64,000 nt of DNA from assembly GCA_031002005.1 (NCBI GenBank), contig JARYHS010008074.1, positions 270,135,930 through 270,199,929 of the forward strand, written 5' to 3'. Numbering within the stretch: the first letter of the stretch is position 1; every line of letters starts with the position of its first letter. The position numbers and the translations under genes are program-made. The notes under the pieces were generated by a model, which was not told the DNA's origin, ran no database searches, and saw only the letters and a list, made by a program, of their open reading frames with translations. Source of the stretch: Vandiemenella viatica. Lineage: Eukaryota; Arthropoda; Insecta; Orthoptera; Morabidae. Of this stretch, positions 19,271 to 30,260 are shown one piece after another.

Positions 19271-20377
19271 GTGGATGAATTGCTAGTCCACATAAATGAA
19301 TTAAATGATATCAATAGAATTGATGTTTTATGCTTGTCTGAACACCATATAACTTCAGGAATAGGTATGTCAAATGTAACTGACTTTAATTTAGCTTCTG
19401 ATTATTGTAGAACGAACTTGGAGAAAGGAGGAGTTGTCACTTATGTTAGAAATGGTTATAGTTTTGAGGATATAAGTATTAGCAAATATTGTGTTGACCA
19501 ACATTTTGAAGCCTGTGCTACACAGCTAAGTTTCAATAATGAAATTTTCATAATAGTAACAGTATATAGAGCACCATCGGGAAACTTTTCTGTTTTTATG
19601 AACCAGTTTGAACTCTTATTAACATTTTTAAGCAGAAAAGAAGTCAACATAGTCGTATGTGGTGATTTTAATGTAGATTTTCTAAATAACTTACCCTGTA
19701 AAGTCATGTTAGAATCATTAGTCAGTTCATTCAATTTAACTCGGGTAGTTAATTTTCCAACTAGAATAATGAATAATAGTCACTCAGCTATAGACAATGT
19801 TTTCCTAGATACCTCAAAATTCAGTTATACCATCAAGCCATCCATCAATGGACTTTCGGATCACGATGCTCAGTTATTAACAATCAACACTTCAATAGGA
19901 ACTAGCACTAAGAGTAATGTCTTTAAACTTCAGCGTGTAATAAATGATAAGTCAGTTACTTGTTTTAGAAAGTGCCTGAATACCACAAACTGGGAACAGG
20001 TTTACAGTGCTCAAGGTATGGATGAAAAATACAACATTTTTAGTAACATTGTATTAAATTTCTTTGAAAGTTGCTTCCCCTTGAAAAAGTGTCGTGCTTC
20101 TCAAAAAGAACAAAAGCCTTGGATAACTATTGGCATTAGAACATCATGCATTAATAAAAGGAAGTTGTATATTGCCTCTAGGAACAGTGAGAATGCTAAT
20201 GTTAAAACACATTACAAACAGTACTGCAAAATACTGAAAAAGGTTATTAAAGAATCTTATGGTATGTACTACAAACATAAAATTAAGACAATATGGGACA
20301 TTGTAAAAAAGGAAACAGGAAATAGTAATGAAACAAGTAATGATAATTTTTGTCAAAGAAAATTCAGTAGAATCTAA
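19271..20377 (+). pseudogene. LINE-B2 ORF2 endonuclease and linker
   Basis: Natural coding starts before the nominal ATG: IHLLHQNIRGLTNKVDELL at about 19,219-19,276 is the canonical N-terminus with catalytic Asn. In the frame: IDVLCLSEHH (about residues 17-26, catalytic Glu), GGVVTYVRNGYS, VTVYRAPSGNF, VVCGDFNVDFL (about 125-135), NSHSAIDNVFL and LSDHDAQLL (about 192-200, catalytic Asp-His). All main catalytic residues of the AP-endonuclease fold are present, so only a frameshift near 20,360 separates it from the RT. The linker after residue 260 (WITIGIRTSCINKRKLYI) is conserved in the other LINE-B copies. Confidence 0.85.
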
Positions 20378-22080
20378 TTTTTCAATTGCTGATAATTTTA
20401 ATAAACATTTTTTATCTGTTGCTGATAAGTTGACTGCTAATAGCTCAGTGACACACAGTATGGATTTTGTCAAAAAAGGCTTCTAAGAAAAATTTAACTC
20501 TATGTCTATAAAATTAGCTACGCCAGAAGAAATAAGAAAAATTATCAAATCCCTTAAGAGCAAATACTCAAGTGGTTATGTTGGGATTTTCAGCAGATTA
20601 ATTAAATTGTGCTCCACAGAATTAAGTAATATACTAAGTTATCTATTTAATATATCTTGACTTGAGGGTACTTTTCCAGAAAGGCTTATATATGCTGTAG
20701 TTAAACCACTCTATAAAAAGGGAAATAAGGCAGCCGTATCGAATTACCGACCAATTTCATTACTAACAGCCTTCTCCAAAGTTTTTGAGAAAGCAATGTA
20801 CAATAGAGTTTATGAACATCTAAAAAATAATAATATTCTAACTAAATCACAATTTGGTTTTCAAAAGGGTCATTCAACAGAACAAGCTATATTTGCATTC
20901 ACTGACAATATTTTAGAAGGAATAAATGATAAATTAATTCCTGTGGGAATTTTTAGTGACTTATCTAAAGCATTTGACTGTGTAGATCATAAAATTCTGA
21001 TACAGAAACTTAAGTATTATGGTATAGATGGCATTGTTAATAAATGGCTTAGTTCTTACCTTCTAAATAGAAAACAAAGTGTCAATGGAGAATTTTAAGT
21101 ATGCCTTAAGAGGTCCACTGTTTTCTGAGTGGAAATTAATCAGATGTGGAGTACCTCAGGGTTCTATATTGGGGCCACTATTGTTTTTAATATATATAAA
21201 TGATCTACCCTGTGTTTCATATAAAAATTCAAAATTTGTCCAATTTGCAGATGACACAAACATAGGAATTAAAAACACTCCAGATTTATCTACAGAATAT
21301 ATTTCAAATTATGTCTTTGAACTGATTAATAAATGGTTTACAGCTAATGGCTTGTCTTTAAACTTTGATAAAACTCAGTATATGCAATTCAGTACATCAC
21401 ACAGATTAACACCTGACATAGACATAAAATGTGCAGACCAGTCCATTCAAGAGGTATAGAGTGTGAAATTTCTAGGTTTGTATATTGATCATAATTTAAA
21501 TTGGAAAGTACATGTTTCTGACTTACTAAAGTGATTGGGAGCAGCCACGTTTGCAATTCGTACAATTTCAGCTTTAGGTGATCTCCGTATGAGGCAGATA
21601 GTTTATTTTGCTTATTTTCACTCATTATTGTCATATGGAATAATATTCTGGGGCAATTCTACCCATAGAGACAAAGTGTTCAGAGCCCAAAAGCGTATAA
21701 TAAGAATTATGTGTTGGGTTAGCAATAGAACTTCATGTAGAGAGCTGTTCAAGAAGTTAGGGATTTTAACATTAGCATTTGAGTATATATACACATTAAT
21801 GTCCTTTGTAGTCACAAATTATACTTTGTTTGAAACAAATAGTAAAATACACAATTATGGCACTAGAAGTAAAAATGATCTTCACAATACTTACAAGTCA
21901 TTGTCATTTGTTCAAAAAGGGATCCGATATTCAGGGATACATATCTTCAATATGCTCCCAACAGATATTAAATGTCTAGTAGATGATAAGAATAAATTCA
22001 GGAAAAAATTGAAAGAATTTTTAATTGACAACTCCTTCTACTCTGCCGAAGAATTTATTTCTAAGGTATCTAAAAAATAA
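20370..22080 (+). pseudogene. LINE-B2 ORF2 reverse transcriptase, two or three frame breaks
   Basis: Motifs in order: SNYRPISLLTAFSKVFEKAM (about 20,743-20,800), GFQKGHSTEQAIFAF, GIFSDLSKAFDCVDHKIL (motif A, about 20,947-21,000), GVPQGSILGPLLFLIYINDL (about 21,148-21,207), FVQFADDTNIGI (catalytic FADD, about 21,235-21,270), then TFAIRTISALGDLRMRQIVY and FRAQKRIIRIMCWVSNRTSC. An in-frame TGA near 20,658, a shift near 21,090 and stops near 21,459 and 21,533 break it. The ending FISKVSKK-stop agrees with the length of the family ORF2. RT motifs are complete, so inactivation is by few lesions. Confidence 0.85.
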
Positions 22081-22120
22081 CTGCCAGTATCTTGTGTAAA
22101 TATGGTTCACATAATTAATT

Positions 22121-22385
22121 TACCATGTATGCCATGACTGTACATCTCCCGGTGTATGTATTTAGTTTGTTACGTAATTATTTACGGTACCATATATGTT
22201 ATGACTGTACATCTTGTGGTGTATGTATTATTTTGTTATGGAATTTTTTTAAATGTACCGTATATGCTATGACTGTACATCTTCTAGTGTATGCATTATT
22301 TTGTAATGGAAGTGTTTAATGTACCATGTATACTATGACTGTACATCTAGTGGTGTACTTATTATTATGTTATGCAACTGTTTAT
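22121..22385 (+). repeat. LINE-B2 3' UTR tandem repeat, about 66 bp x 4
   Basis: ATGACTGTACATCT recurs at 22,134, 22,201, 22,269 and 22,334 (spacings 67, 68, 65), each followed by GGTGTA and TTATTTTGTTA(T/C)G-type sequence. Located between the ORF2 stop and the tail. LINE-B1 lacks this array. Confidence 0.85.
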
Positions 22386-22619
22386 CTGTAAATTGACAAC
22401 TTTTCACATCCCACAGAGCCAGTCTCTTATATTGGGATCAATGGAAAATGAATGTATTTTATTGTATTGTATTATAAAGTTGTTGCAGATTAGTGTAAAT
22501 GCCATTTTTTATTCTTTTTTGATGCCAGCATTGCAGTATATTACCATATGCATCTCCAAGAAGAGGAATTTTCTCTGGCTGTTACTTAAAACTGTGTTAT
22601 ATTGTGAGAAGCTTCATTC

Positions 22620-23979
22620 AACATCACAAGATGTCACAGGAGCATACATAAACATAGTCATGTCACTGCAATTTAATTGTGGGTCATCTTCAGTCAAAAC
22701 AGATTCATCACCATGTAAAATTTCACTAATTTTACAAATTGTTTTATATCCCATATTCCCACCCAATACTTTATCAAATTTGTTTTTGAGAAAACTAGCC
22801 ACATTGCTCCCTGCTTGGCCTATCTTGGTTTCCACACTTTTAATGACCCCCAAACTTTCTTACTGTTCTAGACCAATTTCTTCAATATTTTAAATTGCAG
22901 TTATGATGCCTGAAAAACTTGACTTTATGTACACCAAATTTCTGAATGAATTGCTGGAAAAGAGTTCTTGGACTATTTTTAGTGAAGACGCGTCACGGCT
23001 GTCAAAATTAGACACTATTTTCTTTGTTTTCACAATATTCACAGTGGTAGCTAATAGCATTGAACAATGTGCCCCAATGAATAAGTATTGGTTGGGGTGG
23101 AAGAGGGTCGGAAGGTGCGTCTTCTTTAAATTTTGCCACTTTCATTGGAGCTTTGAAAAAAAATCTTTTTTACATTTGATATTAACCTATCAACACCAGG
23201 GAAATTTAATCTTACTTCCTCGGCAACCCTATATAATTCTGTTAAATAGGCAAATTAAATGCACCATTGAAGGATTACAACATCTTAGGACCTTTTCCAG
23301 CCTTTACCACGTACAGCGAAGCATCGGTCACAAATAGTAAGACATGTTCTCACTTAACTTCACTGTTCCATAACAGTTATATAGTGATTTCGAAATGGTC
23401 TGCAGTTGTTGGATGGTTTACTGATTCAAAAGCTTCAGAGACTAGTAAAAATATATCACCCAGTCTGTCAGCAAGTAGGGTTCCAATTATAACATTTACA
23501 ACATATCTCCCACAAGCGTCAGTACTTTCATCCATTGATACACAAATCTTATTGATGCCTATCTTAGTTCTGATTGTCTACAATACATTTTCATAATAAG
23601 ATGGATAATAGTTCTTCCTCAATGTTGATTCGGTTGGAATCATCTGTGTTGTGTGTTTCTCCAAGAAGAATTTGAAATGTGGGATGTTGGCTGGTACCGT
23701 CATTTCACAGAGTTCTTTAGAAAAAATTGACAATTCGGAAGATGGTGAGGTTGTAGATGTATCCAAAATAAAATTGCTGTTTACTTTGTTGAGCTGAATA
23801 CGATGATATGCTATTTTTTGTCTTGATGTATTGCAATGCTGCTGCACATGAAATCACTTTTTTGCAGTCACTTTAGTTTCACATAATTTACAGAAAAGAA
23901 CTCTTTCATTTGTACTAAAATACTCATCTCCAAATTCCTTTACGTAACTTTGTACTTTCAGAAAATTTTGTTTTGGCAT
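22620..23979 (-). pseudogene. hAT transposase of the CGGBP1-like/BED-type group, broken
   Basis: A DNA transposase that would bind the element ends and cut them out. From the ATG at 23,979-23,977 the minus strand reads MPKQNFLKVQSYVKEFG and VLFCKLCETKVTAKK with VQQHCNTSRQK, a BED/C2H2-type zinc finger (C-x2-C...H-x4-C-like). Then come FSKELCEMTVPANIPHFKFF and PTESTLRKNYYPSYYENVL, a block seen in CGGBP1-related hAT proteins, followed by VSMDESTDACGRYVVNV, which holds the first catalytic Asp region (DESTD). The C-terminal part reads IKSVETKIGQAG at 22,853-22,614. In-frame stops and several shifts lie in between. The RW and dimerisation blocks are poorly kept. Confidence 0.7.
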
Positions 23980-24029
23980 GGTGGTACTCACTGATTCACT
24001 GCAGATTTAACACCGGCTCAGGATTATTT

Positions 24030-24667
24030 TCAAAAGCATTGGTTATAGTGTGTAACTGACCGAAGACTTTGTGCTTTTCTCGATGCATACAGTCTGGTAT
24101 GCGGGGAATGCCTGACCTTGGTAGGGAGGGGTTTCTCATTAAGCAGCAGTTTGTCCATACTGAAGAGCATGGGGAGGCAATTGGTTCCTCTCAACTGATA
24201 AATGGATCCCTGCAGTGGACTCGACTCACACATTAGCATTACAGATGAAACATTGATTGACATGGCTTGAGAAAGGCATGCTGCTGCTGCACTGTTGAAA
24301 TTAAAAGGTGGGCGAAACATTAACTATAATTCTTGACAGTTGAATCCTGACCAATTCAGTGACAATTAGTCTTGTTTCTTTCTCCAATGTATAACAGGAG
24401 TACAATTCTGTGCACAGTCACCTTAATTTTTTCTCATCTATAACTTCTATTAAAAATTACCAGATTTTCCCTCTGAATATGATCATATGACAAAAAAATA
24501 TTATTGCAATATGACTGAAACTAGGAAAATGGCCTGGATACGCATTTATATGGTATATAAAATACATTTAAATGCAATCAGAAATGTTGAATCAGTGTAT
24601 AATTCAGCATTTCAGCTCAAAAAGAAGGCAGGAAAAAATATGACTTGTCCTAAAGATCCGAACCCTA
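24030..24667. other. hAT 5' non-coding end
   Basis: Upstream of the transposase start up to the right terminus. An open minus-strand frame (24,320-24,030) has no domain and is probably chance. Confidence 0.5.
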
Positions 24668-24675
24668 GTGATAGC

Positions 24676-25475
24676 ATTACGTTTAGATGTAACATTGACA
24701 CGCTGAGAAATAAGAAGAGGGTCTGCTAATTTTTATTATCCTATCCATTTAATGTTGTATGGCACAAGTCTTCTCGAAGTAGAAATGCTTACCACAGTTT
24801 ACTGGGATAAATGCATTTTTTAGCTACATGCTTAATGTGACAACATTGTATACTCATAATTGCTACATTTTGGGTTTCTTTTCTTTTCTCTATTAATTAA
24901 CTAATGTAAATAGGTGAAAACTTGTGAAAATTTCACACGTCTTCGAAAGAACCATAAAAATAAGCTAAAAGTTATATTTTATACTAACGAAATGATTCAA
25001 ATGTAGAAAATATGAAATTTTAACAATACATTTTTATTCGTACAAGGAACCCTCATATCAGAGTGTGTGATTCCGATAAGTAAACTGCTCTTCCATTTCT
25101 CTTTATCCCATGTACAACTATTGAAAACAATGTGACTGGATCTGTTAAGCAAATATTTTCTTGATGAAGTTGTACATTTTGTGATGTAAATTCAGAAAAG
25201 CAATATAAGAAATTTATAAAACACAAATATTAAAGTACAGATCTTCCTATACCACAGTAGTATTACTTACTTATTGCATTGTTTCCAAGGTGATCAACAT
25301 GAGAAATTATCTTTTATGACTGTACACTTTGCTCCCCCCGTCCCTCCCCACCGTCTCTTCATGGTGCTGTCATTTGATTGGTTAATCTTCCAAATCTAGT
25401 GACATGTAAAGAAAGGAGTATAATAAATCAAGAGTCATGAGTTTATTTCAAACTAATGAAATGTTTTGTTTACAG
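24676..25475. other. GBF1 intron sequence, no element recognised
   Basis: AT-rich, unique-looking intronic DNA just upstream of the GBF1 exon. I see no TE motif or RNA gene. The final bases carry a pyrimidine-containing acceptor (TTTTGTTTACAG). Confidence 0.5.
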
Positions 25476-25701
25476 GTTGGCCGTGAGGGAGAGATTCAAC
25501 CTTTGCAAATACGTACCTTTCCCATAAATCAGTTCAGTATTGTTCATGAAAGAGAATTGCTGGCACATGACCCTTATGCTTTAGTGAAATGCTGTGAAAA
25601 TTTAGCTTTCCTTGTAAGAGATGTTGCTCACATTACACCTTACAACTTTGAAAACTGTGTTCATTGCATCCGAACTTTTGTTGAAGCCAGCCTCGATGGA
25701 A
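25476..25701 (+). CDS. GBF1: GBF1 (Garz) internal exon, 226 bp
   Basis: GBF1 is the large Sec7-family exchange factor that activates Arf1 on cis-Golgi membranes and drives COPI coat recruitment. The exon starts after the acceptor TTTACAG in phase 0 and ends before the consensus donor GTAAGTAAA with one base of the next codon (phase 1). It encodes 75 residues: FSIVHERELLAHDPYALVKC and LAFLVRDVAHITPYNFENC, then IRTFVEASLDG. I recognise this as the segment downstream of the catalytic Sec7 domain, next to the basic linker encoded by the following exon. Codon use and lack of stops contrast with all neighbouring TE frames. The preceding exon is not in the window, so the upstream intron exceeds 25 kb. 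Recognition is from memory of the family, not from a search. Confidence 0.85.
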
Positions 25702-25749
25702 GTAAGTAAAATGCAGTTAAGTAAAAGGAAATTTTAATGTAATTTTTCA

Positions 25750-26149
25750 AATGTGTTATCTGTTCTTTTTTAAAAATATTCACATTCATATGTTATGCAC
25801 TATAAAATTATACAGCTGATGCACATATTGTTTCCATATTGTAAATTATTTCATTATATGTCTTACAATTTTGACATCTAAAACTATATATCAAAGCATT
25901 ATGGCCTTCAAATTTTACAAGTGGCACTTCCCTTAGTCCCGTATAAAGGGTTTTGCCATGATTATGGTACATACTTTCAGGGATAATGGAGGACAAATGT
26001 ATCAGTTTGAGATAAGAAACCCTGGTCAGGAGAGTACTTAATTGCAATTTATTATAAAAAGTTGTTTTTCGATACCTGCCAAAGTGCAATAAGGTATCTT
26101 AAGAATTTTTAATTTTTATAGTTTAAATAGTTTTATTCAACTACACTGC
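25750..26149. other. Intronic sequence, no gene seen
   Basis: AT-rich. The minus-strand open frame at 26,089-25,808 shows no domain. Its right part may be the non-coding end of the pseudotransposase that follows. Confidence 0.35.
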
Positions 26150-27545
26150 TTTTACAGCCTACAAAACTTGTTCAAAGTGGTGTTCCCCGGCTATGATACA
26201 GGCATTACTACTTCACGCTAAGTTCTGTGGAACAATACTAGTGATATTCTAATAATATCACAAGGAATTAGAATTATTGTCGGGAGATCTCATACATAAG
26301 ATTTTTTACATGACCCTATTACTATTACTATTACTCCGCGATTCACTAAAAGTGTGTGGCGGAGGGTGCATTGCACCTATCCGGGAAGGTAATGGTTTGG
26401 AAGTGATATACGGGATATGGCAGGAGGCGCCCATGGGCTATTGTGGGGAACCATCCCAGCATTCGCATGGAGTGATCTGGGGAAACCATGGAAAACCCGG
26501 ATCAGGATGCCCGGAGTACTTTATCAAAAGCTACCCCTGTCGGATTTTATGTTTAGTCGCCCTGTAAATCCTTTCTATTCCATTCCCTAATCGCTCGTGG
26601 AAAAAATGAGTACAGAAATGAATCAGTTCTGGCCCTGATTTCTCTTATCTTATTTTCGCGATCATTCCGGGATATGAATGTTGCTGGTAGAAATATTTGT
26701 TTACTGTCATTCCGAAATACGTCAGTCGAGAATTTTTGAATTAGCTTCTGTTGAGAGCAACGCCTTTGGTGCTCCAGGTCTTCCCAACCTAACTCCTTCA
26801 ACATCGCTCTTACGATTTCCCTCCAACTATATATACCTGTCACGAATCGGGCGGCTCTTCTTTGGACCATCTCTAATGCTTCCATTAATCCCTTTTGATG
26901 GGAAAATGTCAAGTGGGATAGGATCAGTTGTCCATGTAAAGGACTTTCTCTTTATAACCACTTTCCAAGGTACATGCTCGTTAGGTGTCAATGAACATAA
27001 TGTTAATAGTATGCTGGGGCACAATCACATTGAACCATCATACTTTTATGAGAAACACTTGAGATATGATTCAATAAACTAGGGAGTGTATGTCTCAGAA
27101 ACACAGTTTAAACTTGTGCAGTTAAGCAGGCTGGAAGAATATATGGACCTGTAAAACAATAACTTACTATGACTTACAAGTTCACTGCAAATTTGCGTTG
27201 ACAGCATCTCATTATTGTAAACTGGAGATTCTTATCAGCCCATACATGTCTAATTCTACTGTTTAGCATTCTGTCTCTGATGAAAGAGGCATGAAAAGTG
27301 AAAAATACAAATGGAGGAAAGCGAAGAGTGACTATACACCACTGTAATTACCATTTACTGAAAACTATGTGAAGGTGTAAAGTCATCAAAATTCAAAGCA
27401 GATACTTTCTGTGTTTGGTAGGGATACAGCTTTTGTTTCCATATTTCTTTCCAAACAGTACTGTGAGTGACACCCATTTCACATGCAACTGAAGAAGGCT
27501 TCTCGTTCACAAGATCAAGCACAGCTTATTCCAAATCAGAGATGT
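26150..27545 (-). pseudogene. Tc1/mariner-superfamily transposase (DUF4817-like), split by a LINE fragment
   Basis: Minus strand, N to C: NEKPSSVACEMGVTHSTVWK (helix-turn-helix, about 27,525-27,466), LYPYQTQKVSAL (about 27,440), ASFIRDRMLNSRIRHVWADK (about 27,300-27,240), GPYILPA (about 27,150), a MMVQCDCAPAHY block (about 27,040) equivalent to the catalytic FQxDGAPAH motif, and WTTDPIPLDIF (about 26,940), the counterpart of SPDLTPLDFF with the third Asp. After the inserted LINE end the frame closes with CIIAGEHHFEQVL-stop at about 26,195-26,157, the usual C-terminus (C-x-GGHFE). Many shifts and stops and a shortened middle. Blocks are in the right order on both sides of the LINE, so the assignment is firm although no single frame is long. 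Confidence 0.7.
26314..26902 (-). mobile_element. LINE 3' end related to LINE-A, inserted in the transposase
   Basis: The minus-strand frame (26,912-26,553) encodes KGLMEALEMVQRRAARFVTG and FLPATFISRNDRENKIREIR with ARTDSFLYSFFPRAIREWN, the same C-terminal block as LINE-A but clearly another subfamily. The 3' end is GCGGAGTAATAGTAATAGTA, so its tail is an AATAGT/TAGTAA-type microsatellite where LINE-A has GTAGAT. Heavily 5'-truncated. Confidence 0.8.
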
Positions 27546-27549
27546 GTGT

Positions 27550-28505
27550 ATTTCTTTCTTTTCTTTGGTTGTATTATTGTAGTATCAGTGACACTATCTC
27601 CCTTAAGAGATTAAAAATTCTTGGAAAAATGGTGTCGGACAAATGTCTCCTGTATGGGTGTTTGGCCTCGTACCATCTGTCATCTTTTCTACTGTTTCCA
27701 TTTGATTGTCTCTATATATAGACTATTCCACAACCATATATAACATTTAACTATTACTAATTTAATATCTTATACACCTTGTAATGGAACAATCGATAGA
27801 TCGATATATCGATCCTTACCGGAGAGCGGAGTATCGGGAGTGGAAGGGAAGATGGCGCGAGATGATATTGTGGTGTAAGCGCACGGACTAATAACTGGTT
27901 ATTCGATGAACTAATAAACTGTAAGTCAGCTACAGAAACTTTATTAAGAGTGACTACAGACTTAATGGCACTGATGATTTCAGTGCAAAGTGGTAATAAG
28001 TAGGAACTGTGAGCAGTAAAGTGTGTTGCTGTTGCATGTGTGGTAGTTGTGGCGATAATTAATGTCTTGTTCATTGCTTAAACGAACCTGACAATCTTCA
28101 GATTTACGAAGTCCGATCAGCATTATTCATTTGGTGGTTTCTACGGTTTGTAGTAGTTTGAGAACATTTACGTAATAAATAAGTGTGAACTGTATTCCGG
28201 AGTGATGTTTCATTTGCATGCTAATAGCTCCGTTGAATGACTTTATTTCGGGTAATTTGCCCGTGGCGACTGTGGTCAATACCGAATCTGCAGTAGTTTT
28301 ATAGCTGCTCAGAACTGAATGAAACTGTTTGTTTAGTAAATCGATCTGAACAGACTTAGTAATTTATTTATCAATATATATATGCTAACTGCCATAAAAC
28401 ATTTACATGGCATATAAGCGTTACAACCTTTCCTTGTAAACATAGACTACAGTCTATACTTGTGCAGTATGTCCATACTGACCATGCAGATATTACAACA
28501 CATCA
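27550..28505. other. Intronic sequence with a 16-bp palindrome
   Basis: No gene seen. GATCGATATATCGATC at 27,799-27,814 is a perfect palindrome flanked by another ATCGATAG. The minus-strand frame 28,074-27,757 has no domain. Confidence 0.4.
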
Positions 28506-28509
28506 TCAC

Positions 28510-28930
28510 ATCTTAGGGAACGTCCATAAACTACTTCGTTTCAAACTCTTTTGAAACCCCCCTCCCTTCTCCCCATGCCACCTGAAGTGGCTTTTGTTTT
28601 GACACCTCCAAAAATTGCAAGTTATGAAGAGGAATAAACACCAGACTAAACCCTGTTAAGTAAATATCAAAGTTTCTTAGTGACTGTTCACACTTTGCCA
28701 ATTCGAAATAATCTGTCGTGGTTGATCGTACTGCATGCCGAGTAAAACTTCCGGTAACCACTTTCACGAACCAACGCCAGTGCCACCGAGTGGTTTCCTC
28801 AAAACTGACTAACACATTGCTGTCCTCAAGACATCTGATACGAGTAATGGCCTCTTCAAGTACGCTGGTCCATTTATACCTTTCAACGCCTGACAACTGT
28901 GGCATCTCACTACTAAAAATAGTTAGTTCA
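28510..28930 (-). CDS. Unrecognised 124-codon frame next to a TIR-like sequence
   Basis: The minus-strand frame (28,905-28,531) is more GC-rich than its surroundings and uses codons evenly; it contains TTRWHWRWFVKVVTGSFTRH. I do not recognise it. Immediately left of its stop is AGGGAACGTCCATAAACTAC followed by a C-rich run, resembling the GTCCATAAA termini found on many small insect DNA transposons, but I could not find the opposite terminus. It may be part of a DNA transposon or chance. No signal peptide or membrane segment. Confidence 0.25.
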
Positions 28931-30110
28931 AATATTGTGATCCCCAGTGTTCAGAATTTTACAGTGTATAGTACGCGGTCTGTAGATTTGTTGAGTTTAT
29001 GATGACTTTAACCCTAAACTCACTCAGTTTAATGTAAAAAATGTGAATGTGTGTGCAGAATAGTAACTGACTTCCTTGAAAACATTGATTAATCCCCTCG
29101 CTGGCACTTAGCTTTCACAATTCTGGGAGATTCTGCTGGATTATAAATTATCGTGTTTAAACCCCTGTCATTTTGTTCTCTGAGTGCTCCTGATTTTACT
29201 GTCACTTTTACTGTTATCGGTGGTGTATTGTAGAAGTTATTAATCTTGCCAAAATCGAGGTTGTGTAACGAAACGACACCATTAGGTTAATTTTCAGTTT
29301 TATTGCAATTATTATTAGAAAAATGTTTATTTTAAGAACATGTTATCGTCTGAATTTTTCTTTAATTTTGATATCCATTTTAAAAGTGATTTTGTTTACT
29401 GAGGTGGTCTTAGTTCACAATTTAATTTTGAAAGTTCCCATGTTTTCCTGTACGGCATAATTGCTTTAAAACTTATTTAATGTTCCTTATACTGTGTGGA
29501 ATGCTTCAAAACTTTTATATGTTATACAGTGTTCTTTCTTATTATATAAAATTTATTTATTTGCTCTGGAAATTATCGAAAATGTGTTATTAAGTGATGT
29601 TGAAAATTCAAGTGTGCTCAACGAAGTTATAAAATTGTGTTTATTTTATTTATCCTGCCTGAAGCTGTTGATTTTCGGTGAATTTTACTTTCTTATTATA
29701 AAAATACTTTACTGCATCGAAAAGTGTTGGTCACGTAACCAAAATCGATTGCTTACAAGTTGAATAACTAAGGATTTCGCTGTTTCAGGTTAGTTTAAAA
29801 GTTGTTTATTATTATTAACTCTTTATTTAAGGCTTGTATTATGTGCTGAAGTACTTTATTGATTTTAAATCGCTGTATGTTCTAAGATAAGCTGCAGTAT
29901 CGGCTTCTGAATGAATCCCGTCTCCCATATCCTGTAGTTTCGAGATGAACAATTTTACGATATCTGGAAGGCTTACCCCCTCCCTTATGCCTTGTTGCTA
30001 CAAAAAGTACAATTTAACCAAATTCTAAGGTACTTACAAACTGTTATTAAATTATTGGGTATAGAATGATATTAAGGAAAAGGAAATAGCCTTTAGGCAA
30101 TATAAATGAC
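28931..30110. other. Intronic sequence, no gene seen
   Basis: Strongly AT-rich. The open frame 29,494-29,763 is a hydrophobic, L/I/F-rich product of AT-rich DNA with no domain. No repeats recognised. Confidence 0.4.
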
Positions 30111-30111
30111 A

Positions 30112-30260
30112 AAAGAAAGGGAAAATGACTCACCACTCACCAAAGTTGAATTCTGGGACAAGTGAAAAACATATATTATGACAAACAAAAATATATACAA
30201 TATTTCAGTTTTATGCTTTATTCATGTACTTTGAGAATGATTCATGTGGTTTGGGAGATG
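30112..30260 (+). repeat. Foldback/MITE-like repeat, single arm
   Basis: GACTCACCACTCACCAAAG, GACAAACAAAAATATATACA and CAATATTTCAGTTTTATGC match the arm of the foldback element at 51,878-52,243 in order. Only one arm. Confidence 0.5.

Larger units (their letters stand above)
19110..22478 (+). mobile_element. LINE-B copy 2, near full ORF2, inserted in the hAT transposon
   Basis: Contains a nearly complete ORF2 (endonuclease at 19,271-20,377, RT to 22,080), a 3' UTR with four 66-bp repeats (22,121-22,385) and a tail TATTTTATTGTATTGTATTA. ORF1 is absent, so it is 5'-truncated or of a short class. GTTGTT occurs on both sides (19,104-19,109 and 22,479-22,484) and may be the target-site duplication. 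It lies inside the hAT element and is therefore younger than it. Confidence 0.85.
18764..24667 (-). mobile_element. hAT transposon with CGGBP1-like transposase, interrupted by LINE-B2
   Basis: Flanked by the exact 8-bp duplication GTGATAGC (18,756-18,763 and 24,668-24,675). Termini are inverted: TAGTGTTCGGATCTTTA at the left and, reverse-complemented, TAGGGTTCGGATCTTTA at the right. The left sub-terminal region has short tandem TATGACCTAAAATAGACAAA units. The transposase lies on the minus strand. After removing LINE-B2 (19,110-22,478) the element is about 2.5 kb, a normal size for a hAT. The frame is broken in several places, so it cannot move by itself. Confidence 0.9.

Noticed and set aside
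22372..22893. 173-codon + strand frame
   Set aside because: It is antisense to the hAT transposase and partly LINE-B tail; no domain, so a shadow.
29494..29763. Hydrophobic 89-codon frame resembling a membrane protein
   Set aside because: Composition is just what AT-rich DNA yields; no start context, no conservation cue.
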